Assembly: GCA_011959285.1 (NCBI GenBank)
Contig: BLLW01000012.1
Location: forward strand, 1 to 64,000
Direction: 5' to 3'
DNA from: Lachnospiraceae bacterium
Lineage (GTDB): Bacteria > Bacillota > Clostridia > Lachnospirales > Lachnospiraceae
DNA length: 64,000 bases
The notes under the pieces were generated by a model that ran no database searches, was not told the origin of the DNA, and saw only the letters and a program-made list of their open reading frames with translations. Both the position numbers and the translations under genes were made by a program. Shown piece by piece: positions 51,237-60,600 of this stretch (position 1 is its first letter; every line of letters starts with the position of its first letter).

Positions 51237-51359
51237 GTGCATAACTCCCCATTCCGCTATGGACAACACCATTCACAGCATGTGGAAAAGCAAAGGGCAG
51301 CTTTCCCACATCCTGCAAACAGTGTTGCCCACAGCTCCATAAGACGGGGAGTTATACAC
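51237..51359. repeat. Long imperfect palindrome downstream of the relaxase
   Basis: GTGCATAACTCCCC at 51237-51250 pairs with GGGGAGTTATACAC ending at 51359, and complementarity continues with interruptions to the centre (GTGGAAAAGC/GCTTTCCCAC). TTATACACA and TGTGGAAAA differ by one base from the DnaA box TTATCCACA. It may be a replication origin for the circular or single-stranded form, analogous to the palindrome at 36915-37042. Confidence 0.55.
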
Positions 51360-51520
51360 ATTACGCACAATGCCGACTGCGACGGAATCCCACCCATTCC
51401 TTCCTACTTTATTATATAAATTTAAAAAAATTCTTGTAAACAAGACCATATTCCTGTAATATAGTCTACAAATCTGCAAAAAAACAGGAGTGCCGAAGCA
51501 CCCCCATTCCCTAAACCCTC

Positions 51521-51667
51521 TTGCAAAATTCGCAGTGTTGGTTTATAATCATCTTAGAAGCCGAAGGATATTAGCGTGTCCGACGGTTGCACAATCGGAA
51601 ACTTATAAAGCGTAAAAAATACGGATTACAAGGCTATCCTCTATGGCAGTAGAAGATAGCCTTTTCC
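51521..51667 (+). ncRNA. Predicted antisense RNA of a type I toxin-antitoxin
   Basis: A near-consensus promoter (TTGCAA at 51521-51526, 17-base spacer, TATAAT at 51544-51549) is followed at 51630-51663 by a terminator hairpin, AAGGCTATC/GATAGCCTT then TTCC. The predicted RNA of about 110 bases has no good ORF and runs towards, and probably overlaps, the 3' end of the toxin gene read on the other strand. This arrangement matches TxpA/RatA-type systems. Confidence 0.65.
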
Positions 51668-51668
51668 G

Positions 51669-51752
51669 TTACTTGCGGTTGTGTTTATTGTCTATGTATG
51701 TCAAGGCTGCAAAAATCACCAGCACCAACGTAAGCACTTCTAACGTATTCAT
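51669..51752 (-). CDS. Predicted holin-like type I toxin peptide
   Basis: A 27-aa ORF (MNTLEVLTLVLVIFAALTYI, then DNKHNRK) with a very strong ribosome binding site (AAAGGAGG five bases before the ATG). One hydrophobic helix plus a charged tail fits the holin-like/TxpA toxin group. A minus-strand TATAAT lies at 51824-51829. Expression would be checked by the convergent antisense RNA at 51521-51667. Confidence 0.72.
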   Translation of the reverse strand: MNTLEVLTLVLVIFAALTYIDNKHNRK

Positions 51753-51869
51753 ACCGACCTCCTTTCCGTTTCCAGAAAGGACAACCGCAGACTATCCCTA
51801 CTCGTTCTAATCTGACTAAGAGAATTATAGCACGTTATGTCGAATAATGCTATAAAAGATTTGCGTCAA

Positions 51870-52073
51870 TCACTCCGCCGCTTCCAATGCCACCTCTGCA
51901 AATTCCGCATCGCTCATGGTTTCCAATTTCCCTAAAACCTGTCCGGCAAGCTCCACCATGTCACTGTCCTGTATGTGGGGAATCACATTCTTTATATCAG
52001 CAATCATGCCCTTTCTGTCCTGCCCCTCAAACACACACATCAAATTGATTTCTTCCACTGTAAATTTATCCAT
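51870..52073 (-). CDS. TTRAP family protein (transposon-transfer assisting)
   Basis: A 67-aa acidic protein with the TTRAP pattern: FTVEEINLMCVFEGQDRKGMIADIKNVIP, then LAGQVLGKLETMSDAEFAEVAL. The family occurs next to large ArdC/LtrC-type genes in clostridial ICEs; its biochemical role is unknown. It starts three bases after the stop of the giant ArdC-like gene. Confidence 0.82.
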   Translation of the reverse strand: MDKFTVEEINLMCVFEGQDRKGMIADIKNVIPHIQDSDMVELAGQVLGKLETMSDAEFAEVALEAAE

Positions 52074-52076
52074 CGC

Positions 52077-55000
52077 TTATATCTCCCTCTCTGATTTTTT
52101 CTCTGTTCCCTTTTCAGGGACTTCCTTATCTGACTTATCCCTCTGCTCGATGACCGCTTTTTTCTCCGCCAGTTTTTCCTTTATGGAAATTCTGCCTGCT
52201 TGCTTTTCTTCTTTTGGCTTCTCATTGTTCAGGACGTTATCAATCATGTTATAGTTACATTCTTCCAGTTCCTCAATCTTTGCAAGCGGCTTGTATTCTG
52301 CCAGCTTATCTAACAGCTCCTTCGCCTTCCTTGCGGTCTGTACGCCCTCGCTGTCATCAAGCTCCGTCCCTTTCCCGATAATATCCGTCATGCCTTCCCG
52401 GATACTGTCTGAAATGAGCGCATTAAGGAAATCATTCAGATACCCGGTATTCCCATTCCTGATGTCCTCTGTGATATTCGCTATCTGCGCTTCCCTGTCC
52501 TCCACTGTCTGATTGTACTGAACAGTGTCGTAGTTGTAGGAAAGCTGGTCTATCTCCGCAGCAAGGAAAGCCGCCTGCCACTTCTCCAGAGAACCCCTGA
52601 CCTCTATATCCGGCAGCTTGTCGATCAGCTCCGCAATGACCTCCACCGCCTTCGGATTGTCTGTAATATCCGGCACATAGTCCAGAATCTCCAAATCCGC
52701 AACTCTGCCCGAAACAATATCCATCTGCGTGTCCTCATAGCTTTCTGTCCCTTCTGTATGGATATTGATGCCGATGCTTGGGATACCGTTCATCCTCTCC
52801 GGCGGTATCCGGTTGAAAATAGCGATTGCTTCCGGGACGTCTGCTATCCCCTCATGGTACTCTCCGAAATTGTGGAATTCCCCGCACTCCGCCACTGTAA
52901 GGGTGACAACCGTCTGTTTTTCCTCCTGTGCCTGCTCTGCGGCTTTCTCCTGCAGGGCGGCTCGTTTTTCCTCAAGATAGGCTTCCACACCCGGAAGATA
53001 CTCCCCAAGCGTCCCGGTCTTGCCCTCTGTAATGGGATTGATGTCTACCTTAACGCCGCCGATTGTAAAACCGTCCTCGTTGAAGGCATTGAACAGGGTA
53101 TCTTCGTTTTCCCCGCCCCGGTACTCCACAGCCACGTCAAGGTCAGATACAGGTTCTTCCAAACCTCTGCATCTGCTCCCTGTAACCGCCATATCTACAA
53201 GCTCTATATCCATTCCATACTCGTCAATTTTGGACTGTAAATAAGCATAAACACTCATTTCTATATCTTCCTGTGTCTGCCCGTTGACAGGGTTAAATAA
53301 TTCCTCAGTTCTGGCTTTAAAATCGGCTATCACTTTGCTTTCCACCGCTTCCGGCACTTCGGTTCTGATACGTTCCTCAAGATGCTCTTTTGCCGCCTGC
53401 TCTGCCTTTTCTATCAATCCGTCATAATCAATCGGTATCAGTTCATCGTCAGTGCGGATACTGCCCTCCAGACTGCTCCTGTGCGCTGGCTCTTTCAAAT
53501 CCGTCACAATCTCGTCAAGTGCCTGTCTGATTGTTATGTCCGGATTGTCATATACACCCCCGTCCAGTTCCCGGTAGTCCATATCATATATGGTGTAATC
53601 ATACCCCTCAGTGGCTTCCTGAATACTGATATAACGGTCTGCCAGACGGAAGGCAAGCTCTGTTTCCACCCTGTCCGCTTCCCTAACATTGGCATCTATG
53701 TACGGATTTTCCCACTCCGTAAACGGTACATCTTCCACGATATGCTTCTGGTTGGCTGTTGGCATGAGGTGTTCCATTTTCCCCTGTCCATAGAGGGCAT
53801 CAAACCTGTCCATATAGAGGGAAATATCGTCAAGACCGCTGCTCTTTAGCTGGTATTCAAACCGCTGTTTCACAAAATCCTTTATTTCCTCCGGCGACAT
53901 TTCCCGGTGAACCCGTACCTTGTCAAAGCCGACCTCGTGATTTAAAGTCTGCAAATCCTCCATGAAGCGACTGCTTTCCTCTGCCGCCTTGCTGTGCGTA
54001 AAATCCAGCGACAGACAGTTTTCATGGTTTCTGACGTGGATCAGGTCAAATTCGCTGCCATTGACATGGAAGCCGAAAGTTGCCCTCGCCATATCCGGCT
54101 TGTCCTCCGTTTCCTTTCCCCGGTACTCTGTGAATTTCTCCATTGCTTCCGAAAGGCTCTCAAAACGCTCCAGCCTGCTTTTTTCCGGGCTGTTCTCCGC
54201 CCATGTGGATAAATCCTCAATGACATAATAGGAAACTTTGTCATTGTCCGGCTCTGCCATTGTATTTTCTGCCGCTGTATGTTCTTCCGCTGCTTCTGCC
54301 GGGATTTCCGCTGTTTCCTCCCTGACCGCATCTTTTTCTGTGCTGATTTCCACCGATACTGAAAGCTCCTTTGTAAATTCCGGTATCTCCCTGTAACCAA
54401 CGGAATCCACATAATGGCTTGTGTTCTCCCCGTCCTGATGCAGCACCACCACATCACTTACGGAAAGGGAATGTCCGGTAAAGTCTGCCGGGTGGCCTAT
54501 GTTGAACTTGGTATAAATATCTTCAAGGCTCATGCCCTCCGTAAGCTCCCCGGTATAGACAAGGGTGTAATTCTCTCTGGAAACCGGGATACCTTCTTTT
54601 TCAAGGTAATCCATATCCATAAAACGAATATCCCTTGTTTCTGCTGAATCTTTAAGCTGGTAGATGCCAAACCTTCCCTCATTGCCATACAAAAGCTGTG
54701 CTTCCCGGTTAGGTTCGCTGTCCTCCAATTCCTGCTTCATGGACAGGTATTCCTTATAAGCGTTCCAATCGCCTTTTTCCACGCCGAACAGCCCGTCATG
54801 CTCCTGCAATGCCGCCCTGTCCTCTACAAGCGTTTCTGAACCGTCTGCGTGGAGCTGGTACACCGACACATCTTCCCCAAACAGCTCCGATGCCATATCC
54901 TTTGTGAGAGGGAGCATTTCATCCCATGAATATCCGTATTCGTGCATTTCCGACAGCCCCACCATTCCGTCCGGGAGAGCGTCAATTTCTTCCTGCGCCA

Positions 55001-56696
55001 CCCTGATCGTTTCCCAAAGCAAGGCTGAATCGTCTTTCTGCTCCGCAATGGAATGTGCAAGGGAAGTGGTCTTATACATATCATCCAGCCTATACGCATG
55101 GTTCATAATCAGATTGCGCTCATCGCTGTCATATACCGACCTGTGAAATTCCATGCGGTTAATAAGCTGCTCCGCCTGTACCGTTGCCGGAAGCTCCGAA
55201 GCGGTATGCACTTCCCATTCGCTCATATCCACATCAAAATCATAGAACTGCGGATACCCGTCATTCAAACCGCCGCTTCTCATAATCGGCACAAACTCAA
55301 AACCTCTCTCCTGCAGATAATCCAGCACATTTCCATTCCACTCATTTTCTTCCAAAAATGGTATGGCATATAAAACATTTGCCACTTCTGACTGCATATC
55401 CGCAATTTTAATGGTTTCATATTCTCCGCTGTCCGGCGTGGAGATTCTCACAATCACATCGCCATATTCAATCGGAACATTCGCCCTTTCCCGTTCTTCC
55501 TGCAATGCCTTGTAATCGGTTATCTCATGGGTATCCGTATCATAGGCATAGTCTAAATGGTATTCCCCTACTTCCTCACTCCGTTCATTGGCAAGCAGCG
55601 TTACCCATGCCCCGGCTCTTTCAAGGTAGGCTTCCACATTCTGCCTGTCATCGTCTTTCATAGCGGACAGCAGGTTAAATATTTCCGTCCTCTCCATGCC
55701 CTTAACATTCAAAAGGTCATATTCGGAACGGTCTGTATTCGACACAAGCAGGATAATGTCCTCCTGTGACTGTTCTGCGGCACGTTCTTTTTCAATTTCC
55801 AATAGCTGTGCTTCAATCCCCTTTATCAGCTCTGAGGAAGTCCGGCGTATCGTGTCAAGGGAAGATTTCAACTCCGGCATTTCTTTTCCGCTGCTCCACC
55901 CGGCGATATACCCGAAAGAATAATCGGACGTGTCAATCCCGAAATGCTGACATACGGTATAGGCGATGCTCTCGGCTTCCACTTCTTTGGTTTCCCGGTC
56001 TTTATAGACTGCTTTCTCCGTATCCTGCTCCGCTTCCCTTGCATGGAGCTTTGCGTGCGCCACTTCATGGACTCCGGTCTTTGCGGTCTGCGCTTCGCTC
56101 ATGCCCTCTTTAATGGCGATAGGGCGGCTTAAATCAATAAAATATCCTTTCCTGTCACCCTCCATTTCCTCATATCGGATTGGGACAGGGGAAACCCTCT
56201 CTAACGCTTCCATAAAATCCCGGTAACGCTCCACATCCCCATGCAGTTCATTCACGCCAAGTCCGGGAAGCTCTTTCCCGTCCGTCTGCGAATAGTCGAA
56301 CACTGTCACGACACGAAAGGCGGGTATCTTTATCTCCACTTCCTCCATGACGGGCATCCCGTCCCGGTCAAGCACAGGCTCATTCGTTACCGGATCAATC
56401 TTCTCCTGTTCCTCTTTGATTTTATAAGGCGCAGGCGCAAGGATACGGATACCCCTCTCGCCCTTATTTACATGGCGTTCAAAATTCCTCTGCCATGCCC
56501 TGTAGCCGGCAACGTATGTCGCATCCGGGCATTGCATCTCTATGAGCTGGATATTGTTTGCGCTGTAATTGTGGAATTTTGACATGGTGTTCAGGTAGCT
56601 TTTATATTTCTCCCCTTCAAACAGCTCCTTCAAGCCTTCCTCCAGCCTGTCCGTTATCTCTTTTACTTTCTGTTTTTCAGTTCTTGCATCTGCCAT
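52077..56696 (-). CDS. Giant ArdC-like multidomain protein with embedded nucleotidyltransferase motif
   Basis: A 1539-aa protein. The order is: ArdC-type ssDNA-binding domain (1-130; KFHNYSANNIQLIEMQC, GYRAWQ..); zincin peptidase motif HEVAHAKLH (about 210); several LPD/DUF4316-type modules; a YodL-type module (about 680-770); a nucleotidyltransferase-like motif GSRCRG...SDLDVAV (about 1170-1190) with VKVDINPI; further LPD modules; and the tail GRISIKEKLAEKK plus a charged end. ArdC protects incoming single-stranded DNA. Such polyvalent proteins are thought to travel with or act on the transferred strand. It is followed closely by TTRAP. Confidence 0.8.
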   Translation of the reverse strand: MADARTEKQKVKEITDRLEEGLKELFEGEKYKSYLNTMSKFHNYSANNIQLIEMQCPDATYVAGYRAWQRNFERHVNKGERGIRILAPAPYKIKEEQEKIDPVTNEPVLDRDGMPVMEEVEIKIPAFRVVTVFDYSQTDGKELPGLGVNELHGDVERYRDFMEALERVSPVPIRYEEMEGDRKGYFIDLSRPIAIKEGMSEAQTAKTGVHEVAHAKLHAREAEQDTEKAVYKDRETKEVEAESIAYTVCQHFGIDTSDYSFGYIAGWSSGKEMPELKSSLDTIRRTSSELIKGIEAQLLEIEKERAAEQSQEDIILLVSNTDRSEYDLLNVKGMERTEIFNLLSAMKDDDRQNVEAYLERAGAWVTLLANERSEEVGEYHLDYAYDTDTHEITDYKALQEERERANVPIEYGDVIVRISTPDSGEYETIKIADMQSEVANVLYAIPFLEENEWNGNVLDYLQERGFEFVPIMRSGGLNDGYPQFYDFDVDMSEWEVHTASELPATVQAEQLINRMEFHRSVYDSDERNLIMNHAYRLDDMYKTTSLAHSIAEQKDDSALLWETIRVAQEEIDALPDGMVGLSEMHEYGYSWDEMLPLTKDMASELFGEDVSVYQLHADGSETLVEDRAALQEHDGLFGVEKGDWNAYKEYLSMKQELEDSEPNREAQLLYGNEGRFGIYQLKDSAETRDIRFMDMDYLEKEGIPVSRENYTLVYTGELTEGMSLEDIYTKFNIGHPADFTGHSLSVSDVVVLHQDGENTSHYVDSVGYREIPEFTKELSVSVEISTEKDAVREETAEIPAEAAEEHTAAENTMAEPDNDKVSYYVIEDLSTWAENSPEKSRLERFESLSEAMEKFTEYRGKETEDKPDMARATFGFHVNGSEFDLIHVRNHENCLSLDFTHSKAAEESSRFMEDLQTLNHEVGFDKVRVHREMSPEEIKDFVKQRFEYQLKSSGLDDISLYMDRFDALYGQGKMEHLMPTANQKHIVEDVPFTEWENPYIDANVREADRVETELAFRLADRYISIQEATEGYDYTIYDMDYRELDGGVYDNPDITIRQALDEIVTDLKEPAHRSSLEGSIRTDDELIPIDYDGLIEKAEQAAKEHLEERIRTEVPEAVESKVIADFKARTEELFNPVNGQTQEDIEMSVYAYLQSKIDEYGMDIELVDMAVTGSRCRGLEEPVSDLDVAVEYRGGENEDTLFNAFNEDGFTIGGVKVDINPITEGKTGTLGEYLPGVEAYLEEKRAALQEKAAEQAQEEKQTVVTLTVAECGEFHNFGEYHEGIADVPEAIAIFNRIPPERMNGIPSIGINIHTEGTESYEDTQMDIVSGRVADLEILDYVPDITDNPKAVEVIAELIDKLPDIEVRGSLEKWQAAFLAAEIDQLSYNYDTVQYNQTVEDREAQIANITEDIRNGNTGYLNDFLNALISDSIREGMTDIIGKGTELDDSEGVQTARKAKELLDKLAEYKPLAKIEELEECNYNMIDNVLNNEKPKEEKQAGRISIKEKLAEKKAVIEQRDKSDKEVPEKGTEKKSEREI

Positions 56697-56787
56697 ATGG
56701 TTATCTCTCCTTTTCCTCCATAAAAACAGAGGGCAGATAAGTTTCCCTGTCTGCCCCCTCTTTGGATATTTTTATTCGCTGATATTT

Positions 56788-57624
56788 TTATAAACATTCC
56801 TCTTTGCTTTTTGCCTTATCCGGCTCCGGCGCTTTTTTCTGCTGTCCCGCCTTTTCCTTCATCTGCGACAGCTTATCCTTTACGGACACCCGCCCTCCTT
56901 TCTCCGCTTCCTTCCCGGCATCCAGACGGGCAGAGAGCCGATCCAGCTTTTCAAACGCCTGATCCGCCCCGTTAATCTTCTTCCGCAGGTTCTCCACTGC
57001 CTTTTTTACAGGCGTGTTGACCGCCCTCGTCAGACCGACACCCGGCTTTTCGTCCGATGCCTCTTTCGTTCCTTTCCCGGCTAACAGCCTGCCCACGTTG
57101 GAAACGCTGTTCCCAATCTGTTTCAATTCATCCCCGATGCTGTCAATCTGGTTGGCTGTCTTTTCACAGTCCGTTATCACGTCAACCAGACGTTCCCGGT
57201 AGCCGGAAAGCATGGACTTCACGCCGGAGATTCCTTTCTGGAGAACCTTGCACATCTCCGCCCTGCCTTTTTCCTTAAAAGTGCTGACCGCCTGCGCTGC
57301 TGTTTCCACCAGACGGTTTCTTACCGCTGTCAGACGTTCCGACAGGCTTGTGACTTTCTCCTGAAGGTGGGATATTTTCTCCATAAGGTTCTCCGTAACG
57401 GACTTCGGCTGTTTCTCCTGCATCTGCGAAAGCTGCTCCCGGACACCCTGTAATTCATCCACCATTGCGGCAAGCTGTACCTGCATACCCGCCACATACC
57501 AGAAAACCCCCATAAAATCCTGTGACTGCTCGTTCATGTTCTGCTGGTTCAGCAGCTCCATAAGCTGCTTTAATGCGTCATTTTCCTCCATGACCTGTTT
57601 TGTGTTCTGTCCTGCTGTTTCCAT
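56788..57624 (-). CDS. DUF6674 coiled-coil protein
   Basis: A 278-aa protein with the DUF6674-like start ALKQLMELLNQQNMNEQSQDFMGVFWYVAGMQVQLAAMVDELQ, long coiled-coil segments (residues 75-190), a Lys-rich domain, and the C-terminal tag GGRVSVKDKLSQMKEK followed by a basic end. ATG 57624 has AAGGAGGGCAAA upstream, 10 bases after the stop of the helicase gene, so the two are co-transcribed. Function unknown. Confidence 0.75.
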   Translation of the reverse strand: METAGQNTKQVMEENDALKQLMELLNQQNMNEQSQDFMGVFWYVAGMQVQLAAMVDELQGVREQLSQMQEKQPKSVTENLMEKISHLQEKVTSLSERLTAVRNRLVETAAQAVSTFKEKGRAEMCKVLQKGISGVKSMLSGYRERLVDVITDCEKTANQIDSIGDELKQIGNSVSNVGRLLAGKGTKEASDEKPGVGLTRAVNTPVKKAVENLRKKINGADQAFEKLDRLSARLDAGKEAEKGGRVSVKDKLSQMKEKAGQQKKAPEPDKAKSKEECL

Positions 57625-57634
57625 TTTGCCCTCC

Positions 57635-60600
57635 TTATAAACTTTCCTCTTTTCCTTTACCTTTTGAAATATCCGGCTTTTCCGGCTGTTTCTGCCCATA
57701 TGCCCTCTCACGCATCTCGGCAAGTTTCTCTTTTACGGAAATGCGCCCTCTCGGACTGTCGGCTAACATCCTCTCCTTCCCATGCTCCGCCACCTTCTCC
57801 GATACTGCCCGGTTCACCTGCGGTCTGAAAGGCGCATCCGCCACCGCTTCCGCATCACGCCCCATTTCCTCTGTATCAAGTTCCTCCTGTTCCCCGTCAT
57901 TCTCCGGCTCATCGTCCATATCAATCCCATCGCCGCCCTTTTCGTCCATGTTTAACAGGGCATTTAGCTCTGTCAGGCGTTCCAGTTTCTCCGCAAGCTC
58001 CGTTTCCTGTGCGAATGGCTTTGTGACCTCCACCTTTGCGGTTTCAAGCTGATGCTCCACGTTCTCCAGCTTCTGCGCCACCGTTTCCATTTTCCCGGTC
58101 ATGCCCTCTAAGGCGTTGCTTAACCTCTGCAAATTTCCCAACGGATCAGTGCCGATTTCCACCTCATGGCTGATGCTGCCTTTTAAATTCACCGTAAACT
58201 TGGAAAAGAACGAATCGAAGGAAACGCTCATCTTGAACCCCTGATACTCCCCGATTGTGACCGCCATATTCGGCTGTTTTGCGCTCCGGCACATATCAAT
58301 CAGCGCTGCCCCGGCTTCCTTCTTGTCCGTATATACCCGGTTCCCGATTTTTATGGAGAAAGTGTCTTTATCCGGGAATTTATTCTGTGCGTAGGTCTGA
58401 ATGTCGGCACGATACCCCGCAAGGCGTTCTTTCATGGAAGCAATCTGCACCGGGTAGTGCTTCACGATGTTGTCCTCTAAGCGGTACTTCTGACTGGTGT
58501 GGTTCGCCTTTAACAGCTTTAGCTTGGATATCTGAATATCTAAATCCATCTTTTCTTTAATATAGGGATTGCCTGTTGCCAGAGCCTTCACCTCGGCATA
58601 AGTGAGAGCCGCTTCGTCTATGTCCTCACAGCTTCTGACTGGGGATTTGCTCGTCATAATCTGCCCGATGAATTTTTGCTTATTCTCGATAAGCTGCCAA
58701 CTGTACGAATCGAACGTACCTTCTGTTACATACCGGAATATTTTCACCTTGTCATTCATGTTGCCCTGCCTTAAAATCCGCCCTTCCTGCTGTTCAATGT
58801 CGGACGGACGCCAGGGCACATCGAGGTGGTGTAACGCAATCAACCTGTCCTGCACGTTGGTTCCGGCTCCCATTTTTGCGGTTGAGCCTAACAAAAAACG
58901 AACCTGCCCGCTTCTTACTTTTGCGAACAGCTCCGCTTTCCTTGTTTCCGTATTGGCGTTATGGATAAAAGCTATCTCCTGCTCCGGCACTCCCTTCGCC
59001 ATGAGCTTATCCCTGATGTCCTCATATACGTTAAATGTCCCATCTCCCTTCGGTGTGGATAAATCGCAGAAGATAAGCTGCGCCGATTTCTGCTCTTTTG
59101 TATGCTCCCAAATCTCAAACGCCTTATCCACACAGGTTGTGGCTTTGGAGTTTTCTTCATCGGGAAGCATATCATTGATGAGCCGCTGGTCTAACGCTAA
59201 CTTTCTTCCATCGTTGGTGATTTTCAGCATATTGTCGATGTTCGGCTGCACTTTCCTGTCCCTGACCGCCTCCGCCCTGTCCGCAAGTGACTGAACCATG
59301 TCCTGCTGGTACTCGCTCGGCTTTAACACGATATTTTCATAATCTGCTTCCGGCACAGGAAGTTTCAGCATATCCGGCGTCTGAATGTCCGCACTCTCCT
59401 TAAATAACGCAATCAGCTCCGGAAGATTGAAAAACTTTGCAAACCTTGTTTTTGCCCTGTATCCAGTCCCCTCCGGCGCAAGCTCAATCGCTGTCTGGGT
59501 TTCCCCAAATGATGCCGCCCAACTATCGAAATGCCCCAATCCCAAACGCTGTAAGGTATTGTACTGGAGATAACGCATATTAGTGTATAATTCCGTCATG
59601 CTATTTGAGATTGGCGTACCCGTCGCAAATGTGATGCCTTTCCCTCCGGTCAGTTCGTCCATATACTGGCACTTGGCAAACATATCCGAAGATTTCTGCG
59701 CTTCCGTTTGTGCGATGCCCGCCACGTTCCGCATTTTTGTGTAAAGGAACAGGTTTTTATAATTATGGCTTTCGTCTACAAACAGCCGATCCACGCCCAA
59801 CTGTTCAAAGGTCACAACATTGTCCTTCCGGCTGGAATCATTTAACCGGCTCAACCTTGCGGACAGTGATTTCTTTGTTTTTTCCATCTGTTTAATGGAG
59901 TATCGCTCGCCGTTTTCCGCTTTGAGCGCTTCGATTGCCATTTCAACTTCCGTTATCTGCCTTTCAATCATCGCCATCTGTCTTTCGGTGGAAAGCGGGA
60001 TTTTCTCGAATTGGGAATGTCCGATAATCACAGCATCGTAATCCCCGGTTGCGATTCTGGAACAGAACTTTTTCCGGTTGGCGGGTTCAAAATCTTTCTT
60101 GGTTGCCGCTAAGATATTCGCACCCGGATACAGGCGCAGGAAGTCACTCGCCCACTGCTCCGTCAGGTGGTTCGGCACAACAAATAAACTCTTTTGACAC
60201 AATCCTAATCTTTTACTTTCCATTGCTGCCGCAATCATTTCAAAGGTCTTGCCTGCCCCCACGCAATGGGCAAGCAGCGTGTTGTCCCCGTATAACTGAT
60301 GCGCCACAGCGTTAAGCTGGTGCGGTCTGAGTACAATGTCCGGTGTCATGCCGGGGAATTTTAAGTGCGAACCGTCATATTCTCTCGGTCTGGTGGAATT
60401 GAAAAGCTCATTATATTTTGCGCATAAATCCTGCCTGCGCTCCGGATCACGAAACACCCAGTCCTTAAAGGCTTCCCGGATTGCTTCCTGCTTCTGGCTT
60501 GCAAGCATGGTTTCCTTTTTGTTGAGGACTCTTTTTTCTTTCCCGTCCTCTGTCACAATGTCAAAAATACGGGTGTCACGCAGATTTAAGGAATCCTCTA

